Below are positions 1-8,904 of a DNA stretch of 64,000 bases, in pieces (position 1 is the stretch's first letter; every line of letters begins with the position of its first letter). Origin of the DNA: Paenarthrobacter nitroguajacolicus (lineage in GTDB: Bacteria > Actinomycetota > Actinomycetes > Actinomycetales > Micrococcaceae); the NCBI RefSeq assembly GCF_029952445.1, contig NZ_JAQPPK010000005.1, forward strand, positions 122,796 to 186,795. The letters run 5' to 3'. The notes beneath the pieces are model-generated. The model ran no database searches. It was not told the DNA's origin and worked only from the letters and a program-made list of their open reading frames with translations. Made by a program: the position numbers and the translations under genes.

Positions 1-13
1 TGATGAGTCGCTG

Positions 14-47
14 ACATGCGGCGCCCACCTGAAGGGGTGCCGCATGT
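14..47. terminator. Long inverted repeat at the left edge, possible terminator
   Basis: A 13-bp stem (arms 14-26 and 35-47, one G-T pair) closes a loop of about 8 nt. No clear T-run follows on either strand, so it is either a weak terminator for a gene ending at or before the left edge or an unassigned RNA hairpin. Bases 48-140 hold no supported gene. Confidence 0.4.
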
Positions 48-140
48 TATCGACAAACAACGAAACAATAGTGAGCAAGCTTGCACCGGCGGATGTGGAA
101 GCCGCAGAAGCCTCGAATGACAACAAATGACGGAAACAAA

Positions 141-172
141 CAAGGCCCGGAATCCGTAGATTCCAGGCCTTG
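141..172 (-). terminator. Intrinsic terminator of tRNA-Leu
   Basis: Near-perfect inverted repeat (CAAGGCC then GGAATC, loop about 4 nt, one mismatch) directly downstream of the minus-strand tRNA. On the minus strand it is followed by a T-rich tract (GTTTGTTT). On the plus strand a TTTT follows as well, so it could stop transcription from both sides. Confidence 0.75.
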
Positions 173-178
173 GTTTTG

Positions 179-261
179 TGCGCGGAGGGGGACTTGAACC
201 CCCACCCCCTTTCGAGGACTAGCACCTCAAGCTAGCGCGTCTGCCATTCCGCCACCCGCGC
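179..261 (-). tRNA. tRNA-Leu, anticodon GAG
   Basis: Read on the minus strand the gene starts at 261 and ends at the discriminator A at 179; CCA is not encoded. The acceptor stem GCGCGGG pairs with TCCGCGC. The anticodon arm is CTAGC, loop TTGAGGT, GCTAG, giving anticodon GAG, which reads CUC and CUU leucine codons. A long class II variable arm precedes the T arm (GTTCAAGTC), as expected for leucine. A terminator-like hairpin follows. The 5' flank (262-435) holds no gene; a TAGAGT box on the minus strand near 329-334 could be its promoter, but its -35 is weak. Confidence 0.95.
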
Positions 262-440
262 AGGTGGTGTTCAGTGGACCAGTCAGCACCTTGCGGCGCT
301 TCATATTCCTCCGAAGCAGCGAGAAAAACTCTAACACGGTTTCAAGTGCCTGAAAAATCGAGGGCGGGGCCGCAGACACCGACGGACCCCTGGGGGAGCT
401 TCAGGTTGATGGGTTCCTGACCCGGGACGCAACTGGTGAG

Positions 441-446
441 TAGGCT
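441..446 (+). promoter_or_regulatory. -10 box TAGGCT upstream of the M20 peptidase
   Basis: TAGGCT matches the TANNNT -10 form that recurs before many genes here. It would give a leader of about 70 nt ending in the AAGGAGAG ribosome site before the ATG at 526. No convincing -35 is visible. Confidence 0.4.
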
Positions 447-525
447 GAAGGTATACGGGACGGGCTGCAGCTGTTGCAGTGCGCGTCGCCCGAACCTGCA
501 GCCCAGCTACGCAAGGAGAGTTTCC

Positions 526-1830
526 ATGTCTGCCATCCGCCCGGAAGACGAAGTTGTCAGGATCTGCCAGGAGCTCATCCGCATCGATTCCTCAAACTTC
601 GGTGACGACACCGGCCCCGGCGAACGTGCAGCTGCCGAATACACAGCCGGCCTGATCACCGAGGTGGGACTGGAAGCGGAGATCTTCGAATCAGCCCCCG
701 GGCGGGCCAACGTCGTGACCCGCATGGCAGGGGAGGATCCCAGCGCTGACGCACTGGTGGTGCACGGGCACCTGGACGTCGTTCCTGCGCTGAAGGACCA
801 GTGGAGCGTAGATCCTTTCAGCGGCGAGTTGAAGGACGGGCTGGTGTGGGGCCGGGGAGCCGTGGACATGAAGGACATGGACGCGATGATCCTCTCCGTC
901 ATGCGCGACTTCGCCCGGACGGGCCGCAAACCCAAGCGGGACATCATTTTTGCCTTCTTTGCCGACGAAGAAGCCGGCGGCACCTACGGCGCCCGGTACG
1001 CCGTCGAACATCGTCGCGAGTTGTTCGACGGCGCCACTGAAGCCATCTCCGAAGTCGGCGGCTTCTCCGCCACGATCGGCGGACAACGGACCTACCTGCT
1101 CCAGACCGCGGAAAAGGGCCTCTCCTGGCTGCGGCTGGTGGCGCACGGACGGGCAGGCCATGGCTCCCAAATCAACACCGACAACGCCGTTACCCGGCTG
1201 GCGGGCGCCGTCACCAGGATCGGTGAATACCAGTGGCCCGTGGAACTGACACCAACCACCCGGCAATTCCTCGACGGCGTCACTGAACTGACCGGCGTCG
1301 AGTTCGATGCCGACAACCCCGACATCCTCCTCAAGGAACTGGGCACGGTGGCGAGGTTTGTGGGAGCAACGTTGCAGAACACCTCCAACCCCACGCTGCT
1401 TCGTTCGGGCTACAAGCACAACGTCATCCCCGAGTCCGCCGAAGCCTTCGTGGACTGCCGCACCCTCCCGGGCCAGCAGGAGCTGGTGTTCGAGACCATC
1501 AAGCAACTTGCCGGCGAGGGCATCGAGATCAGCTACGTCAACAAGGACGTTTCCCTGGAGGTGCCCTTTGCCGGGAACCTGGTGGACTCAATGATCGATG
1601 CCCTCCACTCCGAGGACCCCGGAGCCAAGGTCCTTCCCTACACCCTCTCAGGCGGCACCGACAACAAGTCCCTGAGCAAGATCGGCATCACCGGCTACGG
1701 CTTTGCGCCGCTCATGCTGCCGGACGAGCTCGATTTCACCGGGATGTTCCACGGTGTCGATGAGCGGGTGCCGGCGGAGTCGCTGCAGTTCGGCGCCCGC
1801 GTACTGAACACCCTGCTGAGCAACTACTAA
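526..1830 (+). CDS. M20 family metallopeptidase / dipeptidase-like hydrolase
   Basis: 434-residue cytosolic M20/M25/M40 zinc hydrolase, a family that cleaves dipeptides, N-acyl amino acids or related amides. The HxD metal motif lies at residues 80-84 (HGHLD), a second metal aspartate sits in GRGAVDMKD near 114, and the catalytic and metal glutamates are in ADEEAGG near 148-149. A dimerisation-domain insert occupies roughly 190-330. The frame stays open to a GTG at 436, but ATG 526 is preferred because AAGGAGAG at 513-520 sits 5 nt ahead and the family fold begins there. It is followed after 27 nt by an acyl-CoA dehydrogenase-like gene in the same direction, so the two may be co-transcribed. 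Substrate cannot be read from sequence. Confidence 0.9.
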   Translation: MSAIRPEDEVVRICQELIRIDSSNFGDDTGPGERAAAEYTAGLITEVGLEAEIFESAPGRANVVTRMAGEDPSADALVVHGHLDVVPALKDQWSVDPFSGELKDGLVWGRGAVDMKDMDAMILSVMRDFARTGRKPKRDIIFAFFADEEAGGTYGARYAVEHRRELFDGATEAISEVGGFSATIGGQRTYLLQTAEKGLSWLRLVAHGRAGHGSQINTDNAVTRLAGAVTRIGEYQWPVELTPTTRQFLDGVTELTGVEFDADNPDILLKELGTVARFVGATLQNTSNPTLLRSGYKHNVIPESAEAFVDCRTLPGQQELVFETIKQLAGEGIEISYVNKDVSLEVPFAGNLVDSMIDALHSEDPGAKVLPYTLSGGTDNKSLSKIGITGYGFAPLMLPDELDFTGMFHGVDERVPAESLQFGARVLNTLLSNY

Positions 1831-1857
1831 AGGCAACCACCACAAGGAGGCCCTGCC

Positions 1858-3018
1858 ATGAGTCCCGAAGAAATCCTGCCCGACGCCCTGCTGGAACGCC
1901 TTCGCGGCCGCGCTGCCGGTTACGACCAGAACAACCAGTTCTTCCACGAGGACCTGGAAGAGCTGGCCGCTGCCGGGTACCTGAAGCTGTTCGTCCCGGA
2001 GCACGACGGCGGATGGGGACTCGGTCTCGAAGCGGTAGCTGCGTTGCAGCAACGACTCGCCACGGCGGCCCCGGCCACCGCGTTGGCGGTGAACATGCAC
2101 CTGGTGTGGACCGGCGTCGCACGTGTCCTGGCAGCCAGGGGCGACGACTCACTGGACTTCGTCCTGAAAGAAGCAGGGAAGGGCGAAGTCTTTGCCTTCG
2201 GCATTTCCGAGGCCGGCAATGATTCCATGCTGTTCGATTCGGGCACGGTGGCCGAACCGTTGCCTGATGGTGGCTACCGGTTCACGGGCCGGAAGATCTT
2301 CACCAGCCTCTCGCGCGGGTGGACCAGGCTCGGGACTTTCGGCAAAGATACGGACGCCAGGGACGGCGAGGGCGAATTGGTTTTCGGCTTCCTCCACCGT
2401 GACGAACCCGGGCACGAGACCCTGAACGACTGGGACACCCTGGGCATGCGGGCCAGCGCTTCGAACACCACCTTGCTGCATGGCGCCGTCATCCCGGCGG
2501 AACGCATTTTCCGGAAGCTGCCGGTAGGCCCCAACAAGGACCTGCTGATTTTCGCCATCTTCGCGTGCTTTGAGACGTTGCTGGCCTCGGTTTATACGGG
2601 TGTTGCCGAGAGGGCCTTCACCCTGGCCGTGGCGAACGTGAAGCGTCGCGTCTCGGCAAAATACGGTGGGCGCAGCTACTCGCAGGATCCCGATATCCGC
2701 TGGAAGGTGGCCGATGCCGCTTTGGCCATGGATGGGATCTACCCGCAAATATCGTCCGTGGCACGCGACGTCGACACCCTGGTTGACCACGGCGCCCAGT
2801 GGTTCCCCAAACTTGTGGGGATCAAGTCCCGGGCCACAGAAAACGCCCGCCACGTGGTGGATCTGGCCATCCGGGTTACCGGGGGATCCAGCTACTTCCG
2901 TGGCTCGGAGATGGAGCGCCTGTACAGGGACGTCCTGGCGGGAATTTTCCATCCGTCCAACGACGAATCAGCGCACAACACTGTTGCCAGCGCCTGGCTT
3001 GGACCACTCGAGGGGTAG
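1858..3018 (+). CDS. Acyl-CoA dehydrogenase family flavoprotein
   Basis: 386-residue protein with the ordered parts of an acyl-CoA dehydrogenase: an N-terminal helical domain, a mid beta domain (FGISEAGND near residue 119, then the FTGRKIF segment) and a C-terminal helical domain ending in YRDVLAGIFHPSNDES. Members oxidise acyl-CoA thioesters or act as flavin mono-oxygenases with FAD. The ribosome site AAGGAGG lies 8 nt before the ATG. The substrate is unknown; the FGISEAGND motif is typical of the less-characterised branch rather than of the classical short- or medium-chain enzymes. It converges on the small minus-strand gene at 3046 with a 27-nt gap and no evident terminator. Confidence 0.85.
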   Translation: MSPEEILPDALLERLRGRAAGYDQNNQFFHEDLEELAAAGYLKLFVPEHDGGWGLGLEAVAALQQRLATAAPATALAVNMHLVWTGVARVLAARGDDSLDFVLKEAGKGEVFAFGISEAGNDSMLFDSGTVAEPLPDGGYRFTGRKIFTSLSRGWTRLGTFGKDTDARDGEGELVFGFLHRDEPGHETLNDWDTLGMRASASNTTLLHGAVIPAERIFRKLPVGPNKDLLIFAIFACFETLLASVYTGVAERAFTLAVANVKRRVSAKYGGRSYSQDPDIRWKVADAALAMDGIYPQISSVARDVDTLVDHGAQWFPKLVGIKSRATENARHVVDLAIRVTGGSSYFRGSEMERLYRDVLAGIFHPSNDESAHNTVASAWLGPLEG

Positions 3019-3045
3019 CTCAGAAGCCGCCGACCCTCTTATCGC

Positions 3046-3279
3046 CTAGACGGTACGTTGCACGGAGTAGACCTTGCGACGCAACCAGAAACGTCGTCCG
3101 CCGCCGAGGTAGAGAACGCTGCGCTCGAGTTCCCACTTGCCGTACTCCGAATGTTCGGCCAGCCGTCGGCGCGCGTCGGGCAGCGAATCGTCAGGGCCCA
3201 CCGTCAGTACGAGGTATTCGTACTGACGTGCATAGTCTCGTTGGCGCTCCACGGAGCTGCCCGGAAATTGTTCTCTCAT
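3046..3279 (-). CDS. DUF5703-like small conserved protein
   Basis: 77 residues, basic at the C-terminus, with the pattern of a small actinobacterial family of unknown function (I recognise it as DUF5703-like): YEYLVLTV near 18, a helix ARRRLAEHSEYGKWELE and a final strand pair GRRFWLRRKV. The start chosen is the ATG at 3279, because GGAGAGGG lies directly upstream and the family similarity begins there; the frame remains open to 3348. It is divergent from the acidic protein at 3319 with 39 nt between. No function can be assigned. Confidence 0.8.
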   Translation of the reverse strand: MREQFPGSSVERQRDYARQYEYLVLTVGPDDSLPDARRRLAEHSEYGKWELERSVLYLGGGRRFWLRRKVYSVQRTV

Positions 3280-3306
3280 CCCTCTCCATTTTCGTCTTTT
3301 TCCGGC

Positions 3307-3312
3307 TAACGT
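3307..3312 (+). promoter_or_regulatory. -10 box TAACGT, leaderless start
   Basis: TAACGT ends 6 nt before the ATG at 3319. There is no Shine-Dalgarno sequence, which fits transcription starting at the start codon. Confidence 0.6.
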
Positions 3313-3318
3313 GAAGTC

Positions 3319-3573
3319 ATGAGCATCGATCCGCGTGTCGCGCTTCAATCATTGACCGCCGCCCTGGAAGAACATCTGGCAGCCGCATCAGCACGACGCG
3401 GTGAGGGTGATCCTACCGTCGAAGCCGCGTTCTTCGCCGTCGCTGACGCCTTCGAAGTTTACGAAGACGCCCTCTACGAGTCCTTCTCCGAGGTCACACC
3501 CCTCCAGGTGTTCGACGACGAGGATGAGGAGGAAGACGACGACGAAGAGGCGCTCAAAAGCGTGGACGATTGA
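3319..3573 (+). CDS. Small acidic conserved protein of unknown function
   Basis: 84 residues: a helical N-terminal part (LQSLTAALEEHLAAASARRGEGD, then a second helix to about 60) and a very acidic tail (about 62-78, mostly Asp and Glu). No enzymatic motif is visible. A helical head with an acidic tail suggests a binding or adaptor role, but this is inference. The start is fixed by a TAACGT box 6 nt upstream and by the lack of any ribosome site. The gene is followed by a strong terminator, so it is probably monocistronic. Confidence 0.75.
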   Translation: MSIDPRVALQSLTAALEEHLAAASARRGEGDPTVEAAFFAVADAFEVYEDALYESFSEVTPLQVFDDEDEEEDDDEEALKSVDD

Positions 3574-3617
3574 ACCGGTTTTGAAACAGACCCTGTTTTG
3601 AAACCAAACCAGCCTTG

Positions 3618-3647
3618 AACCGGCCGCCCCAGGGCGGCCGGTTTTTT
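3618..3647 (+). terminator. Intrinsic terminator
   Basis: Perfect 11-bp stem AACCGGCCGCC / GGCGGCCGGTT with a 4-nt loop, followed by six T. It ends the small acidic protein transcript. Confidence 0.92.
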
Positions 3648-3681
3648 GTGCCCATTTTCGCCTTCGTCCATTCCCGTACAG

Positions 3682-3702
3682 GCCCGGCTTCCCGGGCTTT
3701 TT
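3682..3702 (+). terminator. Second intrinsic terminator or attenuator
   Basis: Stem GCCCGG / CCGGGC with a CTTC loop, followed by five T. It lies 35 nt after the first terminator. It may be a backup, or an attenuator if the exopolysaccharide operon promoter lies further left. Confidence 0.75.
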
Positions 3703-3877
3703 CCTGTCCACCGGGCGCACGCGAACACGTAGTGCCACCATCGCCAGCTAGGTACTTGCACGTAGGACCCATGGGTAAGGCTGCGCAAACTTGAGTACCG
3801 ACTACTGGTGCGCCCACCTGCGGCCAAAGCTTCACTGATACGTAGGCAATGGAAGGTCTGCGAAGAAGGCTGACAAA

Positions 3878-5554
3878 GTGAAAGTTCCAGTTGTGCGTTC
3901 AGGCAAGGCAGCGGCACCCAAGGGTGCAGGCCATGCCGTCGTGGGACCAGCCCTCCCAACGGACCATCTCATTGCCCACGTCAATCCGCCGGTGTCTCCC
4001 TGGATTGACAAGTCCGTTGCTGCACAACGGACAGAAAAGGCGGGACTGGCGGCGCCCAGGCCGGATGTCACCCTGGACCTCGTGCCGCCAGTCACCCACC
4101 GCCGCTCGCGCGTCCGGCCTCCACTCCGTAACCGGCTGGGCTGGACACGCTTCTTGACCACATGCCTGCGGGTCTCCGATACCGTCCTGGTTACGGCCGC
4201 GGTCTCGGCCGGCTATGCGCTCAATACCGGAGGGCTGCCCTTCACCGACGGAACCCTTGGGCCATCCCGGCAACTGACGTTGTGGGTCATCCTCGGAATG
4301 CTGTGGCTCGCCGCACTGGAGGTCTACCACACCAGGGATCCGAAAGTGCTTGGCGTCGGTCCGGAGGAATACAAGCGTGTGCTCTCAGCCAGCTTCCGCG
4401 TGTTCGGGTTCCTGGCGATCGTCGCGGTGGTATTCCAGGTGGAATCGATGGGCAATTACGTCCTGCTTTCCCTGCCCCTGGGCATCGTGGCCCTGACGGG
4501 AAGCCGGTGGGGATTCCGCAGGTGGCTGACCCACGAAAAGTCGCGCGGGCGTTGCCTGACCCGTGCCATCGTGGTGGGAGAACCCCAGGACGTCCGGTAT
4601 GTGATCAAGCAGATCAACCGGAAATCGGGTGCCCCTTACGACATCCTCGGCGCATGCCTCCCGGGCGCCAGGCGAGGTGCGGTGCTGGTCGTCGACCAGG
4701 TCCGCGTCCCCGTCCTGTCGTCCATCTACGGAATAGCCCACACGGTGCGCCAGACCGGGGCAAACGCAGTCATCGTCGCCGGACCCGTACCCGGGGGCAA
4801 CCAGTTCATCCAGGAACTTGGGTGGCGCTTGGAAGAAGACGCCGCCGAACTTGTTCTGGCCGCCACACTCACCAACGTGGCCGGCCCTCGCATTCATTGG
4901 CGCCCCGTGGAGGGCCTGCCACTGATGCACGTGGACATCCCGCACTACTCAGGTGGCAAGCACACCCTCAAGCGGTTGATGGATATCGCTGTTTCTTCCC
5001 TTGCGTTGATTGTCCTTACGCCGATCTTGCTGATCCTGGCCCTGATCGTCAGCGCAGACAGCCCAGGGCCTGTGCTCTACCGCCAGGAACGGATCGGCAA
5101 ACGGGGCACCACGTTCCAGATGCTGAAATTCCGTTCCATGGTGGTTGATGCCGAAGCCCGCCTGGGCGAACTCGGCAACCAGGACGAGGGAGCCGGTGTC
5201 CTCTTCAAGATCCGCGGCGATCCCCGCGTCACGAACTGCGGCCGATGGATGCGCAAGTACTCCCTGGACGAACTGCCGCAGTTCTGGAATGTCCTGACGG
5301 GAAACATGAGCTTGGTGGGGCCACGCCCACCGCTGGCGCGGGAGGTCAATGGCTACGAACGCCATACGCACCGCCGGCTCCTGATCAAGCCCGGTATCAC
5401 CGGGCTCTGGCAGATCAACGGACGCTCCGACCTTCCGTGGGATGAAGCGGTCCGGCTGGATCTCTACTACGTGGAGAACTGGTCCATCGCGGGCGACGTG
5501 ATCATCATGTGGCGCACCTTCAAGGCCATGATCCGGCCGTCGGGAGCCTACTGA
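3878..5554 (+). CDS. Polyprenyl glycosylphosphotransferase (initiating sugar transferase)
   Basis: 558-residue membrane enzyme of the WcaJ/WbaP type, which transfers a sugar-1-phosphate from a nucleotide sugar to undecaprenyl phosphate and so starts repeat-unit assembly. Several hydrophobic segments lie at about 95-215, a soluble Rossmann-like region at about 215-360 and the C-terminal bacterial sugar transferase domain from [10 protein letters not shown] (about 365) to the end, with the family signatures [34 protein letters not shown] and [15 protein letters not shown]. Translation starts at GTG 3878, preceded by AAGAAGG. It is the first gene of the exopolysaccharide operon, the usual place for the priming transferase. 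The sugar used cannot be told from sequence. Confidence 0.92.
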   Translation: MKVPVVRSGKAAAPKGAGHAVVGPALPTDHLIAHVNPPVSPWIDKSVAAQRTEKAGLAAPRPDVTLDLVPPVTHRRSRVRPPLRNRLGWTRFLTTCLRVSDTVLVTAAVSAGYALNTGGLPFTDGTLGPSRQLTLWVILGMLWLAALEVYHTRDPKVLGVGPEEYKRVLSASFRVFGFLAIVAVVFQVESMGNYVLLSLPLGIVALTGSRWGFRRWLTHEKSRGRCLTRAIVVGEPQDVRYVIKQINRKSGAPYDILGACLPGARRGAVLVVDQVRVPVLSSIYGIAHTVRQTGANAVIVAGPVPGGNQFIQELGWRLEEDAAELVLAATLTNVAGPRIHWRPVEGLPLMHVDIPHYSGGKHTLKRLMDIAVSSLALIVLTPILLILALIVSADSPGPVLYRQERIGKRGTTFQMLKFRSMVVDAEARLGELGNQDEGAGVLFKIRGDPRVTNCGRWMRKYSLDELPQFWNVLTGNMSLVGPRPPLAREVNGYERHTHRRLLIKPGITGLWQINGRSDLPWDEAVRLDLYYVENWSIAGDVIIMWRTFKAMIRPSGAY

Positions 5555-5615
5555 CGACGGTACGTACTGCCAGGCACCTAGAACCCTTGCCAACAACACA
5601 GAATCCGAGTGGGAA

Positions 5616-6725
5616 ATGAGCATAAGAACTGTTCCATCAGGACACCTCAACGGCAACGGCATGCGGCCCAAGCTGCGCATAGCAGTGGTGGGCGCAGGCT
5701 ATTGGGGGCCAAACCTCGCACGCAACCTCAAAGCCAGCCCGGATTGGGAGCTTGTGGCCATCTGCGACCTGGATGTCGAGCGCGGCATGAAACTGGCCGA
5801 AAGCGTTGGCGGGGTGGCCGTCCTCGAGTCCTTGGACGAACTGCTGGATACCTACAACCTGGACGCCGTCGCCGTCGCGACTCCGGCGCATACGCATCAC
5901 GGCGTAGTGATGACGGCGCTGCGCGCGGGCAAACACGTCCTGGTGGAAAAGCCGCTGGCCGACAGCCGCGCCAAAGGATTGGAGATGGTGGATGAAGCCA
6001 ATGCCAGGGGACTGGTCCTCATGGCCGACCACACCTACTGCTTTACCCCGGCGGTCCTCAAGATCCAGGAACTGGTCTCCAGCGGCGCGCTCGGGGACAT
6101 CCTGTACGTGGACTCAGTCCGCATCAACCTCGGTCTCGTCCAACCGGACGTCAACGTCTTCTGGGACCTTGCTCCCCACGACCTCTCCATCCTCGACTTC
6201 GTCCTGCCAGGCGGTTTGCACCCCACCGAGATTTCCGCCCATGGCGCGGACCCCCTTGGTACGGGCCGCGACTGCGTGGGACACCTGACCTTCGGCCTGC
6301 CCAACGACGCCATGGTCCACATCCACGTCAACTGGCTCAGCCCCACCAAAATCCGGCAAATGATCATTGGGGGGTCGAAGCGGACGCTCGTCTGGGACGA
6401 CCTGAATCCGCAGCAACGCCTCAGCGTCTACGACCGCGGGGTCAGCCTGGAACACCAACCACGATCGGCCGCCGACAAGAAGACCTCGGCCATCTCCTAC
6501 CGTCTGGGTGACACCTGGTCTCCGGCCCTCCAGGAACGCGAACCCCTGGGACAAGTAGTGGCCGAACTCGCAACGTCCATCCGGAACCACACCAGGCCGC
6601 GCACCAGCGGCGAGTCCGGGCTGAGGGTGCTGTCCGTACTGGAGGCCGTGACCCAAAGCCTGGGCACCGATGGGCGGTCCACCATCGTGGCCGGCAATGA
6701 GGCAAATCTCCAGGTCGTACGATGA
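5616..6725 (+). CDS. Gfo/Idh/MocA oxidoreductase (WlbA-like nucleotide-sugar 3-oxidase)
   Basis: 369 residues. The NAD-binding Rossmann motif VVGAGYWGPNLARN lies near residue 25, the EKPLADS motif near 110 carries the conserved lysine, and a C-terminal alpha/beta domain follows. The family resemblance is to WlbA/WbpB, which oxidise C3 of UDP-N-acetyl-glucosaminuronate before transamination. The aminotransferase and acetyltransferase two and three genes downstream support this reading. No UDP-GlcNAc 6-dehydrogenase, which would supply that substrate, lies in the window. An alternative ATG is at 5661, but the annotated one is kept. The stop overlaps the next ATG by 4 nt. Confidence 0.85.
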   Translation: MSIRTVPSGHLNGNGMRPKLRIAVVGAGYWGPNLARNLKASPDWELVAICDLDVERGMKLAESVGGVAVLESLDELLDTYNLDAVAVATPAHTHHGVVMTALRAGKHVLVEKPLADSRAKGLEMVDEANARGLVLMADHTYCFTPAVLKIQELVSSGALGDILYVDSVRINLGLVQPDVNVFWDLAPHDLSILDFVLPGGLHPTEISAHGADPLGTGRDCVGHLTFGLPNDAMVHIHVNWLSPTKIRQMIIGGSKRTLVWDDLNPQQRLSVYDRGVSLEHQPRSAADKKTSAISYRLGDTWSPALQEREPLGQVVAELATSIRNHTRPRTSGESGLRVLSVLEAVTQSLGTDGRSTIVAGNEANLQVVR

Positions 6726-7741
6726 AAAAGCTCCTGGGGGCCAATGTGCTGGTGACAGGAGGCGCCGGAACCATCGGCTCCACCCTGGTGGACCAACTGC
6801 TCGACGCCGGCGTGGCCCACGTGGATGTCCTGGACAACCTCGTGCGGGGCAGGCGCGCCAACCTGGACCAGGCCTTGGCCAGCGAACGCGTCCAGTTGGT
6901 CGATGGGGACCTGCGGGACCGGGACCTGGTCCATGACCTCACCCGCGGAAAGGACCTGGTGTTCCACCAGGCGGCCATCCGCATCACCCAATGCGCGGAA
7001 GAACCGCGACTTGCCCTGGAAGTACTGGTGGACGGCACCTTCAATGTCTACGAAGCCGCCGTGGAGCACAATGTGGGCAAACTTATTTCGGCCTCCAGTG
7101 CCTCCGTCTACGGTATGGCCGAACACTTTCCCACCAGGGAAAACCACCATCACCACAACAACGACACCTTCTACGGAGCCGCAAAATCGTTCAACGAAGG
7201 GATGGCCAGGAGTTTCCGGGCCATGTACGGCCTGGACTACGTGCTGTTGCGCTACTTCAACGTCTACGGCCCCCGCATGGACGTTCACGGACTCTACACA
7301 GAGGTGCTGGTGCGCTGGATGGAACGGATCGACGACGGCCTGCCGCCCATGATTTTCGGCAGCGGCCAGCAAACCATGGACTTCGTGCACACCCAGGACG
7401 TTGCCAGGGCCAACGTCCTGGCGGCCGGCAGCGAGGTGCGTGAAGGCGTCTACAACGTAGCCAGCGGTACCGAAACCAGCCTGGCTGCGCTGGCACAGAC
7501 CCTGCTCGGGGTAATGGACTCGTCCTTGCACCTGGAACACGGCCCGGAACGGGCTGTCAACGGCGTGGCCCGGCGGCTGGCGGACGTCACGGCAGCACGT
7601 GAAGACCTCGGCTTCGAATCAGCCATCGGACTCGAAGACGGCCTGCGCACTCTGGTTTCCTGGTGGCGACCGCTCCGTGCCGAAATCGCCGCCTCCCGTC
7701 TGGTTGCCCGGCCTGGTGTTCCGGCAGCAGGTGCGCGATGA
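6722..7741 (+). CDS. NAD-dependent nucleotide-sugar epimerase/dehydratase (extended SDR)
   Basis: 339 residues of extended short-chain dehydrogenase fold: GGAGTIGSTL near residue 13 for NAD, the active-site serine region SSASVYG near 122, and the catalytic YGAAK near 146. Such enzymes epimerise or dehydrate UDP- or GDP-sugars. It resembles UDP-GlcNAc/UDP-Glc 4-epimerases most, but the substrate is not certain. A short histidine/asparagine-rich stretch (NHHHHNND, about 138-145) directly before the catalytic tyrosine is unusual. ATGA overlaps join it to both neighbours, so translation is probably coupled. Confidence 0.88.
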   Translation: MKKLLGANVLVTGGAGTIGSTLVDQLLDAGVAHVDVLDNLVRGRRANLDQALASERVQLVDGDLRDRDLVHDLTRGKDLVFHQAAIRITQCAEEPRLALEVLVDGTFNVYEAAVEHNVGKLISASSASVYGMAEHFPTRENHHHHNNDTFYGAAKSFNEGMARSFRAMYGLDYVLLRYFNVYGPRMDVHGLYTEVLVRWMERIDDGLPPMIFGSGQQTMDFVHTQDVARANVLAAGSEVREGVYNVASGTETSLAALAQTLLGVMDSSLHLEHGPERAVNGVARRLADVTAAREDLGFESAIGLEDGLRTLVSWWRPLRAEIAASRLVARPGVPAAGAR

Positions 7742-8904
7742 CCATCTCGGAGACACGGCTGGGGCGCATCGACGTCATGAAACCCTGGCTGGGCGAAGAA
7801 GAAGCCCAGGCTGTAGCCGAAGTGATCGCCTCCGGGTGGGTGGCCCAGGGTCCAAAGGTCCGCCAGTTCGAGGAAGCATTCGCAGCCGGGCAATTGGTGG
7901 CTCACGCAGTCGCCACGTCCAGTTGTACCTCGGCCCTGCATCTGGCTCTCGCGGTTGCCGGCGTCGGCCCGGGTGATGACGTGGTGGTGCCGTCCTTCTC
8001 CTTCATTGCCACCGCGAACGCGGCTACCTACATGGGTGGGCGGCCGGTGTTCGCCGACGTCGACCTCCAGACCGGGTGCGTGACGGCAGACACCGTGGAA
8101 AAGGCCCTCACCCCAAACACCAAGGTCGTCATTGCGGTAGACCAAGGCGGGGTGCCGGTTGACCTTGAACCCATCCGGGCGCTGTGCGATCCGCGGGGGA
8201 TCATCGTGGTCGAAGACGCTGCCTGTGCCATCGGTTCCCGCTACCGTGGCCGCCCGGTAGGTGCCGGCGCGGAACTGGCGGCCTGGTCCTTCCATCCCCG
8301 CAAAATCCTCACCACCGGAGAAGGCGGAATGCTCTCCACCCCACGCCAGGACTTCGCGGAGCGGGCACGGCGTCTCCGGGAGCACGCAATGAGCGTTTCA
8401 GCCGCGGACCGCCACGCCAGCATTCTTGCCCCGGCGGAAGAGTACCTCGAAGTCGGGTTCAACTACCGCATGACCGACCTTCAGGCCGCCGTCGGCCTTG
8501 TCCAGCTGGGACGGCTGCCCGAAGCCGTCCAGCGTCGGCGTGAACTGGCCGCCAACTACGCAAGCGCCTTTGCCGGCGTCGAAGGCCTCCGGCTGGTCAG
8601 CGACCCCGCTTACGGCACCGGAAACTTCCAATCCTGCTGGCTCGAAACCGGTCCTGCGTTCCCCCTCGGAAGGGACGGGCTGATGGCCCACCTCGCACAG
8701 GACGGCATCTCAGCGCGGCGAGGCATCATGGCAGCCCACCGTCAACCCGCCTACGCCGGCAAAGACTCCGGCAACGCCTCGCTGGAGGCCACCAACTGGC
8801 TGACCGACAACACCTTGATTCTTCCCCTTTACCACCAGCTGACCCTCCACGACCAAGTCCGCGTCATCGATTCGGTCCTACGCGCTGCCGGGCGCCCACA
8901 ATGA
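7738..8904 (+). CDS. DegT/DnrJ/EryC1/StrS sugar aminotransferase
   Basis: 388-residue PLP enzyme that adds an amino group to a keto nucleotide sugar. The Schiff-base lysine is in SFHPRKILTTGEGG (about residue 189), the preceding aspartate in VVEDAACAIGSRYRG, and the C-terminal FNYRMTDLQAAVG block is typical. The upstream frame is open to 7663, but the start at ATG 7738 is preferred: it forms a 4-nt ATGA overlap with the epimerase and the conserved MKPWLGEEEAQAV begins shortly after. With the oxidase upstream and acetyltransferase downstream it forms a route to an N-acetylated amino sugar. Confidence 0.92.
   Translation: MTISETRLGRIDVMKPWLGEEEAQAVAEVIASGWVAQGPKVRQFEEAFAAGQLVAHAVATSSCTSALHLALAVAGVGPGDDVVVPSFSFIATANAATYMGGRPVFADVDLQTGCVTADTVEKALTPNTKVVIAVDQGGVPVDLEPIRALCDPRGIIVVEDAACAIGSRYRGRPVGAGAELAAWSFHPRKILTTGEGGMLSTPRQDFAERARRLREHAMSVSAADRHASILAPAEEYLEVGFNYRMTDLQAAVGLVQLGRLPEAVQRRRELAANYASAFAGVEGLRLVSDPAYGTGNFQSCWLETGPAFPLGRDGLMAHLAQDGISARRGIMAAHRQPAYAGKDSGNASLEATNWLTDNTLILPLYHQLTLHDQVRVIDSVLRAAGRPQ

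Larger units (their letters stand above)
3574..3877. other. Intergenic region before the exopolysaccharide operon
   Basis: 304 bp without a gene. It holds two consecutive intrinsic terminators (3618-3647 and 3682-3702) and then about 175 bp that must contain the leader of the operon starting at 3878. I could not find a -10/-35 pair there that I trust. Confidence 0.6.

Noticed and set aside
71..130. A 19-codon frame starting with GTG near the left edge
   Set aside because: No ribosome site, no -10 box at the leaderless spacing, and too short to judge.
227..304. A 25-codon minus-strand reading frame with GGAGG before its ATG, running into tRNA-Leu and stopping in the anticodon loop
   Set aside because: Translation of a tRNA precursor is implausible, and a short frame with a chance purine run is expected in this sequence. 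No conservation can be tested here.
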